Assembly (NCBI GenBank): GCA_958430865.1
Contig: CAUDNR010004256.1
Location: 19,114-83,113 of the forward strand
Direction of reading: 5' to 3'
Source of the DNA: Entrophospora sp. SA101
Lineage: Eukaryota > Glomeromycota > Glomeromycetes > Entrophosporales > Entrophosporaceae
DNA length: 64,000 nt
This document shows, in pieces, positions 47,458 through 59,286 of this stretch; within the stretch, counting starts at the first letter, position 1; every line of letters begins with the position of its first letter. The notes under the pieces are model-generated. The model searched no databases. It was not told the origin of the DNA and saw nothing but the letters and a program-made list of their open reading frames with translations. The position numbers were made by a program, and so were the translations under genes.

Positions 47458-50400
47458 CAGTTCCGGATGTCCGGAGCCTATTGATTACACAGTTATACAT
47501 ATCTAGATATCATTCAAAGCTTATCCGAGCATCTAGAACTTTAGTAAAAATAAAAGGAAGCAAAATTTTTCTTTTTTAATGTTCTCTAAAAAACCATCTT
47601 TTTGAAATCTTTTATATTTGTGGTAAAGGAAATTCGTTAATTCCCTTGATGTGTAATGTATTTTTTTTATTATTTCGTATTTTCCCCTTTTTTTTTTCTT
47701 TTACTTTCTTAATATTTAAAAGATTTGATCGGTTTTACCCGTGAATCCAGACATCACCCGAGCAAAATAAGATTATTAAATTAATTCTCATGTACAAATT
47801 AGCTAAACCACTTGTTATATATAGAAAGAGAAAAAATCCATTATACTTGCTTTAATAATTGTATTTTTAGAGTAATATGATGAGAGCATTATAATTTGTT
47901 TAAAAAAACTGATAGCCCAGGAAATACCCGAAACTAAGTACTACAACAACATTGATTTACAACATGAAACAAGCAAGTTATGGAAACAAAAAAAAAAAAA
48001 AAAAATAAATAAATGAATGAATAAAAAATGAATGAATGAGTGAATGAATGAATGAATGAATGAATAATCTTGGTTATTACATTGAAACATATTAGAATCG
48101 CAACTTGCCGCTTCAACTAGTTCATTTTAATGAGAACAAGAAAGATGTCTGCTTTAAGATGGCAATTCTTGCTTCTTTCATGCATGCGGTAAAAAATGGA
48201 TTAGGGAGACATCTAAAAATTAAAGTTTTACAAAGTTGGCAAGTCAATCTCCTTGGCTCGAGTCCAATTGATCAACAATACATATAGAAAAAGTTTACAA
48301 TCTACACATTCTAGTAAGTTTGAAAAAAAATATTAATGAATGAAATTGAACTATTTTGCCGAAAGAAGTCTTGGATATAATGTTGATAAAGAAAACACGT
48401 CCCAAAAATAGAGTCAAAAAAATAAATTCACGTTACATTTGAGGTGTCTATCACAAATATGCAAAAATTACAGGGATTCAAATTAAAATTTAAAAAAAAT
48501 AATAAATAATAAATATTTATTATTAAAATCAATCAATTATTTATTTGGATCGTAAAAATCGGGATCATTGCCTTGTTTTATTCGTCCAATTTTTCCCCTT
48601 GGATGTTTATCCGATATACATAATTAATAAACGTCATTTTGCCACACAAAATCTTCTCCACTAATAAATAAATCTATTTAACGATCATCGATTTTTTTTT
48701 GTTTGAATGGGTAACTAAATAAGAAGTTGTTATTGATTGTACTCGATCCAATAAGCAACAGTTTACTTTATTAAATAATCCACAAAAGAAAAACTGTAAG
48801 CCTTGTAGTCGTATCGTTTAAATTTCCATTTTTTGTATGTAGTAGTAGTTGTTGTTGTTGTTGTTGTTGTTGCTGCTGCTGCTGCATATTTACGGCTTAG
48901 TCTGTTACCTACATTTAGGAGTATTGCATATAAACTTTTTTCATCCTTTAATAGCTACCATTTCTGGTTGATTTAATCGATTGGTTTAATACAACGAATG
49001 ACCCACCACCATCATCATCCACTTTCTTTTTTCTTTCTCCAGATTTATTTATCGGTTTTAAGAGCTAAATAGTTCTTAATCTTATATTATAGCCACAAGG
49101 CATCTTGGAATAATTCCTTCTCCTCTTCTGTTGGTGTTATTGTTGTTTGTCTTCACAATTAGTCATACAAATAAATCATAGGGGCTTTGCTTAAAATTTA
49201 TGACTAATTTTAACATTATAAAATAAAGTCGAATATTTGACAGTAATGGCCCAAGCCAAGTCACATCATCCACCCATTGATAGTTCTTTATTCAGCTGGA
49301 GTTTATCTGTTTGATAAATTTTTTGGTACGTCCTTACGGGTTTTTATGGGAAACCTTGTGTTTTTTCTAATTGTACAGTTTATCAATCGTGTCAATATCA
49401 GTTTCATCATCATCGCCCGCCACCTTTTTTAGATTCAAATTTTTTTTTGCCGTTTTCAATTTTTAAATCTTTGTATTAATAAAATTTGTAGATTTTTTAA
49501 TCCATGTGATTGCTTTTTCAAAAATCAATCAATGCTCAGTAAGAATCAATTGGTTTACTTGAATGAACCCATTGCATCCAAAGAGGTTTTTAAAAAGCTA
49601 TGTGTAACTTTGAAGAATTGGCAATTCAGATCCTGACGATCAAATCCTCCTCATCTGTTATTTTGATCATAGCTAACATTATAATTTTGATAAATTGCTT
49701 TTTTGTTTTTGATGTTACGGTTATGTTTTGTGAAGAAAAAGTCATTTTTGTGTATATGTATGTTGTATGTGAAATTGAAATTTATAATTAAAATTTTGGG
49801 TGGGTGATTGGATATGAAATTCTGATTGGTTAATTTGAATTTCACGTGAATTGCAAATTCACATAGATTTAATTTTTACGCATAACATATAACATATATA
49901 TGTATTAATATACACGCTGTATCCAAATAACGTGAGTGGTGATCATGTTGGTTCATATTTTTGTCGGATTTGCCATAATCCGTGTTGTGTTATTGATTCG
50001 TTTTGTCTAAAGAATTCATCCGCGATTACATTTTTGTATTGGTTCAATGTTATAGGAAGTGTGATTGATGCCTATTCTGTTCTAGCATGTTTACAGCAAT
50101 AGTCGACCCCCTAATGATAAATGGATCGTTTTCCGTTTTCTTTTTTGTCCATTTTTACTATTAATATATATATATGGGCAATTAAATATTATATACAAAA
50201 ACAAACTATCCTATCTTTATATTGAAAGACATTATATAATCTGTTTGTTAAAAATAATAAATTTTAATCATCTTGGAACATTTTCATAAATAAAATGGTA
50301 ATAAACAGGTAAGTCAGACGTTTGTTTATATTGTCTGCGTATTGATTGTTTAGAATAGAAATATCATAATGGAGGATATATAAATATAAAATTTAATAAT

Positions 50401-51841
50401 AAAATGGTTTTCTATTTAAGTACATTAATATTATATTATAAATAATATTTTTTTATTAAGAAAAAAAAGTGAGATTATCAAAAATCAATCAATAACAGAA
50501 AAACAAAAAATTAAACTTTGATAATAATGACGTGACGTGATATTTATTATAACCGAGTTTTTTATAACCATACCACCAATTTGACATGTGATTGTCAGTT
50601 TTTCTATATTTAATTTTTTTAAATTTTACTTTATTGTATCACACGGGCGAGTATAAATAACGTAACATAATTAATAATTAATACAACATTTAATATATTA
50701 TTATTATATAATAAAATTTAGATTTGTTTATTTGCATACACAAAGGATGAAGCGTGGATTTATTCTATTGTAATTAGTGATTGGCTAAATGAGATCTACT
50801 CATACTAACAGTATAAGTATAAATTCCTAAATTCAATCACACAATACTCATTCATGTACATACTGTGTGCATTGATTTGTTAATCTATCTCCAAGTGTTA
50901 ATTCATTTATTACTCGTACTTTTTAAAGTGAATTATTCAAAATACTTTATTTTAAACAATAAAAATCAATATACATACATAATTAACAAAAATTATTTTC
51001 ATTTTCTTGTGACTCTAAAAGACCCTTGTTTCAGCTTCATAACCGTTAAACAAAAAAGTTTTTTGTTTGCTTGTTTTTAAATTACAAGAGAATCATAGAA
51101 AAATGTGCTTCCAAATGAGAATTGGTTAGCTAACCGCTTTCTTTCGAATAGAGTTCATCTTCTTAACCTTCTTTTTGTCGATTTTCTAAAATATATATAA
51201 AAGCTATTTACTTACCAACGTTGATGTTTGTTTGATCAAATGTTTTTAAATTTTTGATCGTCGTCTAGAAAGATTATTTCTGGGCCTAATCTAATTTGAC
51301 TTCTATTCAAAATGTACGTGACCGTAACCATGGGAAATAAAGAGCACAAAACTATCTATCTACACTAATAGTTTATTGTCGTCTTTTTCCTCTAGTAGCC
51401 ATTATTTTTATTTGGACATGTCAAGATGGGAGTTTTTTTCGTCGCTCATTATTATATTCAAAAACATTATTTTATGGTAATGGATGGCATTGAATTGCTA
51501 TTTATATCTAGTTTTTTTTATAACTGGTGTAAAGTATATCGTGCATAGGTATCGAATTAATAATTCACGAAGCCAATACTTCAATAGTTCTTTAATTATG
51601 GTTTCTGGGGAATGTCATATGTCCTAAATCGAAATGAACAACTTACGACTCAGCAGTGCGAATTATATATATGTAGTTGATGATTCTGAATTTTCTAATG
51701 CGAGCATACATACTGACAAGCAAATAGGATCTTTTTCATATTTGAATAGATGAAAACTTTGAATTATTGGACATTGAACTGGAAGCTTATCATATTAATA
51801 TCATCTAGAACCCTAACGATTGTGTGTATTTCAACCGCATT
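47043..51841. other. 4.8-kb gene-poor stretch, copy 2
   Basis: Same content as 17751-22549: (ATT)n at 47410-47457, the ATGA tract near 47985-48067, GTT/GCT triplets near 48842-48884, and the doubtful minus-strand exons at 48537-48617 and 49367-49423. Confidence 0.35.
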
Positions 51842-51850
51842 GATAAAAAT

Positions 51851-51963
51851 ATGTATACATGTACACAACTGTTTATATAATGAATGTTCGGAGATCAGTG
51901 AGTGACGACGACCTACGACTTCCAAGCTATTTAATGCAAAGCTTCGTTTTGAATTACCTTCGA
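51851..51963. other. 113-bp link present only at the copy-2 locus
   Basis: Starts ATGTATACATGTACAC and ends ACCTTCGA. It joins the right end of the 20-kb block to the inverted-repeat arm B and is absent next to copy 1. A minus-strand frame (51764-51982) crosses it with coding texture (KRSFALNSLEVVGRRHSL, FINAVEIHTIVRVLDDINMI) but no known domain. Confidence 0.75.
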
Positions 51964-54311
51964 CTAAGGATACCGGCTGCAACTTTTGATGATGGTTGCT
52001 ACCATCTTTGCGTCATATAAAAATGATTGCAACCACCTTTACAACCATTTTGTTTCCTTTTTTGGATTGCGACATGGAACACTACCTTCGACCAAGACCA
52101 GAGTAGTGGAATTGGATTCTATATTCGTTGAAGACAATTTGAAACCTTTAGGATTTTATATTATGATTCCAAAACCTTGCATTGGAGAATTTCATACATC
52201 AATGTTACTATTAATAATATATTCTGAATTTTGCAAAAAAATATTTAATTACATCTAACGGACTCGTTTTCTTGTAGCTCTCCATTTTTGTTTGTGCATG
52301 TATCATTAGTCATGATTGCATTGTAAATTTATATATATATATATATATAACTGTTATATTATCACAGATTATTTAATCGAACCTTGATGTTACTGCAAAT
52401 AATTGTTTCTCGTGAAGGACTAATCGATGTAATGGATTTGAATTATATAATGAACGAATGTAATATTGTTTCCCACGCTAACTATAAATATGTTTACACT
52501 TTGTTCATTTTTGTCATCAAAATAATCGTTATATAAAATATTTTAGATATCAGTAATTCAGCCTATTTTTCCTTTCAGGGAATAATGATCTATATGTAAT
52601 ATTCTACGCTACATTAACTATTTGCTTATTTCACGTCAATCTTCTTTACAATATACATAGAATATTTACTACTAGTTTTTCTAATGAATGTATAGTGTCA
52701 TATTTGTCAGATACTCTAAAATTGTCTCTTGATGAATGAATAAAGTCCAAAATAAAAGTTTACCATACAGAGTGTAATTATGTGAAAAAGAACCATTTTT
52801 TCTCGTCGTTGGGAAAATGAAAGACATGATTGATCCTTAGGTCGTAGAGCTATTAAAATAATGCTACTGCTATCGACCGTCCCTTTCATTCTTTTAGATA
52901 GACCCTGGTTCACTTATTGTTGTTTTTGCCACCGCTAATCACAATTTAATTAAGGCCAAAAAATAAACACAAAACTCTCCAAATGTAATCCTTTTTTTAG
53001 ACAATGTTGTAAAAGGCTTTAGCAGTTTCTAGATGAGAAAAGTTGCCATTACTGGTGAGAACGTCTATACGAACCTACACATCATTTGAAGTGACCTTTA
53101 ATGAGAAACAAAATGCTTGAATAATAACTTAAGGAACCATGTCATTATGTGACCCAGACAGAGATGGTTTTCCGGCCTCGTCTAGCTAATGAAAAACTAG
53201 TCCTTGAACGTGAGTGGAAAGAAAAAATTGCCATGTTTTTGGACTAACAAAAAAAAAAAGATTTCGATAATCAGTCAGTTAATAAAATTTGAGGACCTCA
53301 TTTGATAGTAGTACAACCAAGATTTTGATCCCTGGAATTATATAAATATTTTGTGCATTTGTATTTATATTAATATTGATTATTTATTATATATTATTTA
53401 TATACTTTGCTTTTTATTAATATGATAAGTTGCATACGCGTGCTCACTTTAAATTCATTGCCTAAAAAAGAAAAACAAATAATTATATTTTTTTATATTT
53501 ATTTATTATTATTATTTGTTTTCTCCAATTCATTATCATTTTTACGATAAATATTTATGTATTTATTCTTTGTAAGCAAAAATTTTTTTTCTGAGTTATA
53601 AACTAACTAATAGTAAGTATCGATTTCGCCGATAGTAAAAATGAATGATTGGTACAAGTGAATAAATTCTCTATATAAAAAAACTATTCTCTAAATTAAG
53701 TTATTAATTAATTAATTAATTAAATTAATTAAATTAAATTAATAAACATTCACACGGACCAAATGTAATCATTATATACGGTAAACCAATACCATACTAG
53801 TATCGCAAACTTAAAAATATCTGTGTCCAAAGCAAGGAAAATGAGGGGAAATGAAGGGAAAGTCGCGCATAAGCAAATCACGATTCGAGAGTCGGAGATC
53901 GAAATTATAATATCGTTTTTTAATCTCAACGATAGAATAAATAAATCAACAAACAAACAAATCAGCCGTCGATTACTTAAGTAAATCGATGCTTAATTAT
54001 AATTATAATTCGTTCTTTGACGTTTTTCCTCTTTAACGGAGAATCCGAACAAATCAAAAATCTTATTTTTTTCTTTTTTATTTATTATACAAAAAAAGTT
54101 TTATACAAAAAATTTAAAATAAAATTTAAAAAAGTAAAAATTATTTATTATTTTATTATTTATCTTTGTCGATCTTTTATCATTATCTTGTCTCATCGAC
54201 GATAATTAATAGCCTGCTTGTAATTCTGTTTGCTTTTGTGTCCATGCTGTTGTGGTCGCCGGCGCATATTTACGGATGTACGGATATGATGATGATGACG
54301 ACATTTTTATC
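51964..54311. repeat. 2.35-kb inverted repeat, arm B (likely source)
   Basis: Reverse complement of 22550-24897. It is continuous with the SANT-like gene, whose last exon it contains from codon 3 on, so this arm is in the native position. Apart from that exon it is non-coding as far as I can see: AT-rich, with an (ATTA)n stretch near 53700. Confidence 0.95.
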
Positions 54312-56129
54312 GAATCTACAAAGTTTTAAAAAAAAAATGAATTTAAAATTTTTTACCCCGAGATTTTTCAAAATAATGATATAATAATGTAAAAAAGAAC
54401 TTTTTTTACCTTTAAATGATAATTGAGAAATTTTATTTTCATACCAATTTTTAACAGACTTTGCAATCAAATAATCAGTTTCACTAACAAATTTAATATG
54501 ATCAACGTATTTATTATCTTCTATCATTAATCTTGCTTTTTTATTCCTACTCTTATTATTCTTTGTGTTGTTATTATATCCTTGTCTGTTATCTTCTTCT
54601 TCTTCCTCTTCTTCTTCTTCTTCATATATTTCTTCTTCTTCTTCTTCCTCCTCATCATCATCGTAATAATTATAATTGTCAAATGTTGCACCAATTACCG
54701 TCAACAATTTATTTCCATGTTTTTTAATTGCATAAGCTTTATAATCTTCAACTAATCCATTATAATATTCTGTCAAATCTTCTTCTTCTTCGTTATTATC
54801 CTCACCCTCATCCATATTCATTTCCACTTCGTCATCTTCTCCTTCACTTACCATCGTCTTTCTCTTTCTCGCGTTCTTATTCATCATGCTCTTTCTTATC
54901 TTTCTACTACGACTACTATTGCTACTACCAACTTGTGGTTTCACTAATATTATAATAAACACGCCACATTCTGACGCTAATAAAAATACACCTTTCTCAT
55001 TATACAATCCCAACAAATCATCATCCATCAAGTTCCAATGGAAGTCGTATAAATATTTGAATCCAACCAGACAATTCTCTATAACATTTAAAAAAATCCC
55101 ACCATTTCCATCAAAACCGCCACCATAATAGTTACTACTAGCACTGGCAATGGTCGTTGAAATAATCATCCAAGAATTTCTTTGCCACCTATCCACTTTA
55201 CATAGATAATCTATAAACGGTGAATACCATGTCTTTGATATTTTTAGTAGAATATGGTCAATTATATAGGCTTGATCATTTAAATTCCATTCAAAAACAA
55301 TATTGCTAGTTGTCCATCCAAAATTACCTGTAATACATGGCAGTAGATGTTTGCTATTATTATTATTATTATTACTACTATTACTACTACTACCACCAGC
55401 ATTATTATTATTACTATTATTATTACTACTACTACTACTATTATTATTATTACTATTAGCTGGTTCTCTTGATTTTTTGTATCTGTTATTATTCAAAGCT
55501 GAACCAACAAGAATTGAATTTGACGCTAAAGACATTGATGATCCTTGTTTACTAATAATATCTTCAATCTGTGCTTGATATGATATGACAATGGAGCTAA
55601 CACTATTATTATTTTTATTATTATTATTATTATTATGATTATTATTATTACTATCGCTATTACTATTATTATTATTATTATTACTACTACTATTATTATT
55701 ACTAGTATTACTATTATTTACAATTTCGTCATGATTACTATTTTCAATTGTCGCAGATTTACTACGTTGACTCTATTCCAAGATTATTTATTGTTTTAAA
55801 AAAAAACAAATAATTAGTGTTAACATTAATTAATTCTAATAAAGGACAACACTAACAATAAACAATAATAAAGTTATTTCTACCTTGTAATTGTCAAGAA
55901 GATTCTTCCATTTAGTAAAAGCTTGAATATTGTTAACATTATGATTCAAGTTGCAAAGATAATCTGAAGCTCTATTCCACAAGTCCGCGTCCGGCTTAGA
56001 TCCACCCCGTGTACTTTTCAACTGACTTAGCTCATCTTTGTTTTCACGTAAAAAATCTAATAAGGCGAGTGTAGCACCTTCACCCCATTTTATGCGTTGT
56101 TTTCTACTATTAGCGTCACTACTAGTCAT
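54206..56129 (-). CDS. SANT/MADF-like, Asn- and Glu-rich nuclear-type protein
   Basis: Exons 55884-56129, 54410-55772 and 54206-54315 join in phase at GT-AG sites to 572 codons plus TAA. Residues 12-82 (KWGEGATLALLDFLRENKDE, then DADLWNRASDYL, then FTKWKNLLDNYK) have the Trp spacing and helices of Myb/SANT-like or MADF DNA-binding domains, as in many transposase-derived fungal regulators. A long Ser/Asn tract follows, then a globular part (NFGWTTSNIVFEWNLNDQAY, WYSPFIDYLCKVDRWQRNSW). After that come a basic patch (KIRKSMMNKNARKRK) and two Glu-rich tracts. The third exon supplies YPYIRKYAPATTTAWTQKQ and the stop. Likely a nuclear DNA-binding protein; targets unknown. Its last exon is partly duplicated and inverted at 22550-22655. 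Confidence 0.7.
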
Positions 56130-57220
56130 TATTTGTTTTATTATTTATAAAAGTGAATGAATAAAAATAATTCCAATATCCTAAATAAAAATGTATACAT
56201 TGTTTACATAATGAACAGAAGGGTCCCCAGATTAATATACATACATGTGAAATAAGTAATCACATTATTTACACACCTTCTGAAATTACTGTTGCTATTA
56301 CTATTTATTACCTACAATTTACTATTATTACTACGTCCAAAAAGTCAATTTCATTTTAATTGGAAAAGTTAAAATTAATGTTTGCGGAAAGGCCAACGTA
56401 TCGGAATTTATGGCTATTACTTACATTATTATCAAATGATGCATGCAGACGTTACAATTAATTAATTGATTTGATTAATTATTACTTCACTTCATAGTCC
56501 AGTGTCGATGAATGATTCGTTTCCGTGCATTGTACTAACTTTAAATGGAAAGCATGTGCCTGAATTTGCAACAGCGATTCAATAAACGCATTTTTCTGCT
56601 ACATCGTTTAATCGATCGTTCCGAATAAAAATATATTTATTGCTTTATCAAGAAATCAATAATAATTTACCTTCATAACTACTTAATAAATTTATTCCAC
56701 GCGCAGAACTTGGAGTATTTCGTGTTAATTAAATAATAAACCTTGCTTTGGTAATGAGAATTACTTTTGAGATTTAAATGTTCTCACAACATCTCAAATA
56801 AGAGATATCGTGTTTTAATCGCAGCACTATTAATAAATAAGCCAATATATAGCGATAATAGTTTGGGTAAACTTGGTGGTCATTGCTTTAAAGTAATGGT
56901 ACGGTAGGATATTTTTTATTGAAAAAAGTTCTATTTTTTTTTTATTTTTATGAATTTATGGATTTGTAAGTTAAAATACAATTTGAGAAAATATAAATAT
57001 ATCCAGATGCATATCTAGATAATATAAATACTTATTACTCATTATTAAATAAACGTAAGCCTTATAAAATAAGTTAGTAAATAAGTTGATGAAGGCTGAA
57101 CTTTTAATGATTGCTTTGTCAGGAAGTTGAATTAATAATTAACGCGACTCTATAATCATGCATAAATAATATATTAGCAATGGTCATTATTTTTTTTTAA
57201 TGATTTTTATATGAAATTAA
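56130..57220. other. Intergenic
   Basis: 1.1 kb between the SANT-like gene start and the ArfGAP stop. AT-rich, no repeats or frames worth listing. Confidence 0.4.
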
Positions 57221-59082
57221 TTAAATGAGAAATTTTCCAACCTGAATGTCTGAAATGTAATCTTTTAATTTTTCACTGCCTCTTTCAACAACTGTTTTTA
57301 TCGTCTCGTAATCAGTTGATGCCTGACCAATGAACCTTCTTGCAAAATCACGAGCATTGACTTCTATTCCATTTAAATCTAAACTTTCGCTTGACCTTTC
57401 TTCATCATCCTCTCGTCCAAAATATTGGCTTGAAGAAATTGACGTCGCTCCCTCAAACAACTTCAGACGATCAGACGAAGCAGATAATGATTCTGGATCA
57501 TAGTGATTCCGTCCAAAATATTGATCTGAGGAAATTGATTTTTGATTTCCAAATTTTTGTCGTGCATAATCACCATCGGTTGATTTATTGTAATCTACAA
57601 GTTGAAAAATAAATCAAATAAATATGCATATTGTGTGTATATATATATGTGTGTGTGTATATGTAAATAAACAATAAATAAAATGCTCAATACGACACTA
57701 AATATACTAATAATTACAATTACCAACCATCTTGACTTTGTTCATTGTAATTATTAGAACTTGAGGAGCCAAAACCAACATATCGAGGCGTGACGGATTC
57801 TTCGACATTTTTTTTATTTTGAGTTGAAACAGTTCCAAACCCTAACTTTGTTAACCCCATTCCGAGTCTTTCCATATCATCACTTGGTCTACTAGAATTT
57901 TGTGATGTCGGTGATTGAGCTTCATCGTTATACATTAGCCGAGAACTATAAGACCATTTATCTTCTGATTTAGTTGAATTTATCTCCTCTTCATAATTTG
58001 AAGATTGGGCCAACTGAGCTGCCAGTTCCTCTTCTTCTTTAGCCTTTCGTGCTGCCTGTTCAATGTCAATCTTTTCCACCTTCACTGCTCCTAAACCCAT
58101 TTTTGATTTCTTGGGTCCTTTTCCTCTGGAAGTGATACTGGATTTTTGTGGGCTGGACGTTGTTGTTTTTATTACAACGCTACTGCTACTACTACTGCTG
58201 CTTCCATTGGAACTTGTGGATACTTTGACGGCAGGTACAACGGTTGACTTGACGCTAGTAATTATCTTTTCTTCTTTAACAGCTTTTTCTTTTTCAGGAA
58301 TTAAAAATAAATCTTCATTTTTTTTTGAAGTTGATGATTGTAGTTCCTCCTGATTATTATCAATGGTAAATTCAGAATTTCTTTTTTTTTTTTTTTTTAT
58401 CGGGCGAATTTAAAGTTAGATATGTATATATATATATATTTATTAAGCAATCTGGTATTTTTTTTTGGGAAGAAATTATTGAATAAAAAACAAAAAATGA
58501 TAATTACTTTCGTTCATCTTCTTTAGCTCTTTTGATTAATTCATCTTTATATTTTAATGCTACTTTGGAGGTATACTTGAGATTTATATCTTTATTCTTG
58601 AACGAAGCTCCACTACCATGTTTAGCAAAATATTCTGATGCAGCTGTATTACCACCTATCTTCATAATTCTTAATTGATCCCATGTCCAAGAATCTAAAG
58701 ATATTGATCTATGTCAAATAAATTTAAATTAACAAATAAATATTGATGTTGATATAATTGTTCAACAAGTTAAAATAACATATATGATTTTTCCTTTAAT
58801 ACCTTACAAAACTAATGTGAACACCAAGATTTCTGTGTACCGAAGAACAATTTAAACAAAGATAAATACCAAATGTAACACTTGACCAGGATGGACTATT
58901 GGCCTGGCAATCAAAGCACATCTAATGGAATGCAACACATATATATTCATTTATTTATTTTATAAATTATATAATTCCAATTTTATAAAATTAAATCGTT
59001 TTTTGTTCTTTACCTTATTTGCTCTTTGAGCTGTTAGTTTTTTAAATATCTCATCGATTTGGGCCTTTGTTGGTTCTGACAT
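57221..59082 (-). CDS. glo3: ArfGAP2/3 (Glo3-type) ARF GTPase-activating protein
   Basis: Exons 59014-59082, 58803-58921, 58508-58708, 57728-58380 and 57221-57594 give 471 codons plus TAA. The ArfGAP zinc finger is C25-x2-C28-x16-C45-x2-C48, followed by the arginine finger R53 ([11 protein letters not shown]). The domain continues [20 protein letters not shown] and [16 protein letters not shown] Ser/Lys-rich linker leads to the basic/amphipathic region [20 protein letters not shown] and the C-terminal repeats [28 protein letters not shown] and DFARRF of the ArfGAP2/3 subfamily. The protein stimulates GTP hydrolysis on ARF1 during COPI vesicle formation at the Golgi. The end is taken as the read-through of a possible GTTGGA donor to a TAA at 57221; a further exon is not excluded. 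Exon 4 has an odd acceptor (poly-A before AG). Divergent from CSTF2. Confidence 0.9.
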
Positions 59083-59286
59083 CTTGGTTATATCAAGTTT
59101 AGAAATGAAATCTACAACTAAAAATATAATTCGTGAATCTTATTAAACGACTAAATTAGGAAATGTCAATGCCCATGTGACAAGCTCGGCGGTATAGGGA
59201 AGATCTTTTACTGGCCGGGCGGGATCTTTAAAAAAACATATAATCACCTCTTAAATATTAATTTTCTATATAAAAAAAATTTTAAT
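59083..59286. promoter_or_regulatory. Bidirectional promoter of ArfGAP and CSTF2
   Basis: The two divergent start codons are 204 bp apart, so both genes must be driven from here. The centre (59170-59230) is unusually GC-rich for the window (GACAAGCTCGGCGG and GGCCGGGCGGGATC). I see no named element, though this GC island is a candidate activator site. Confidence 0.6.

Larger units (their letters stand above)
31386..51850. repeat. 20.5-kb direct duplication, copy 2
   Basis: Counterpart of 2079-22558. Here both flanks are continuous with the genes they cut: the WD40 5' part on the left, and the 113-bp link plus the SANT-gene 3' flank on the right. That marks this copy as the likely source. Confidence 0.95.

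Noticed and set aside
55303..55578. Plus-strand Leu-rich ORF opposite the SANT-like gene
   Set aside because: It is the antisense reading of the Asn/Ser tract and has no independent support; the same holds for ORFs at 54533, 54728 and 54886.
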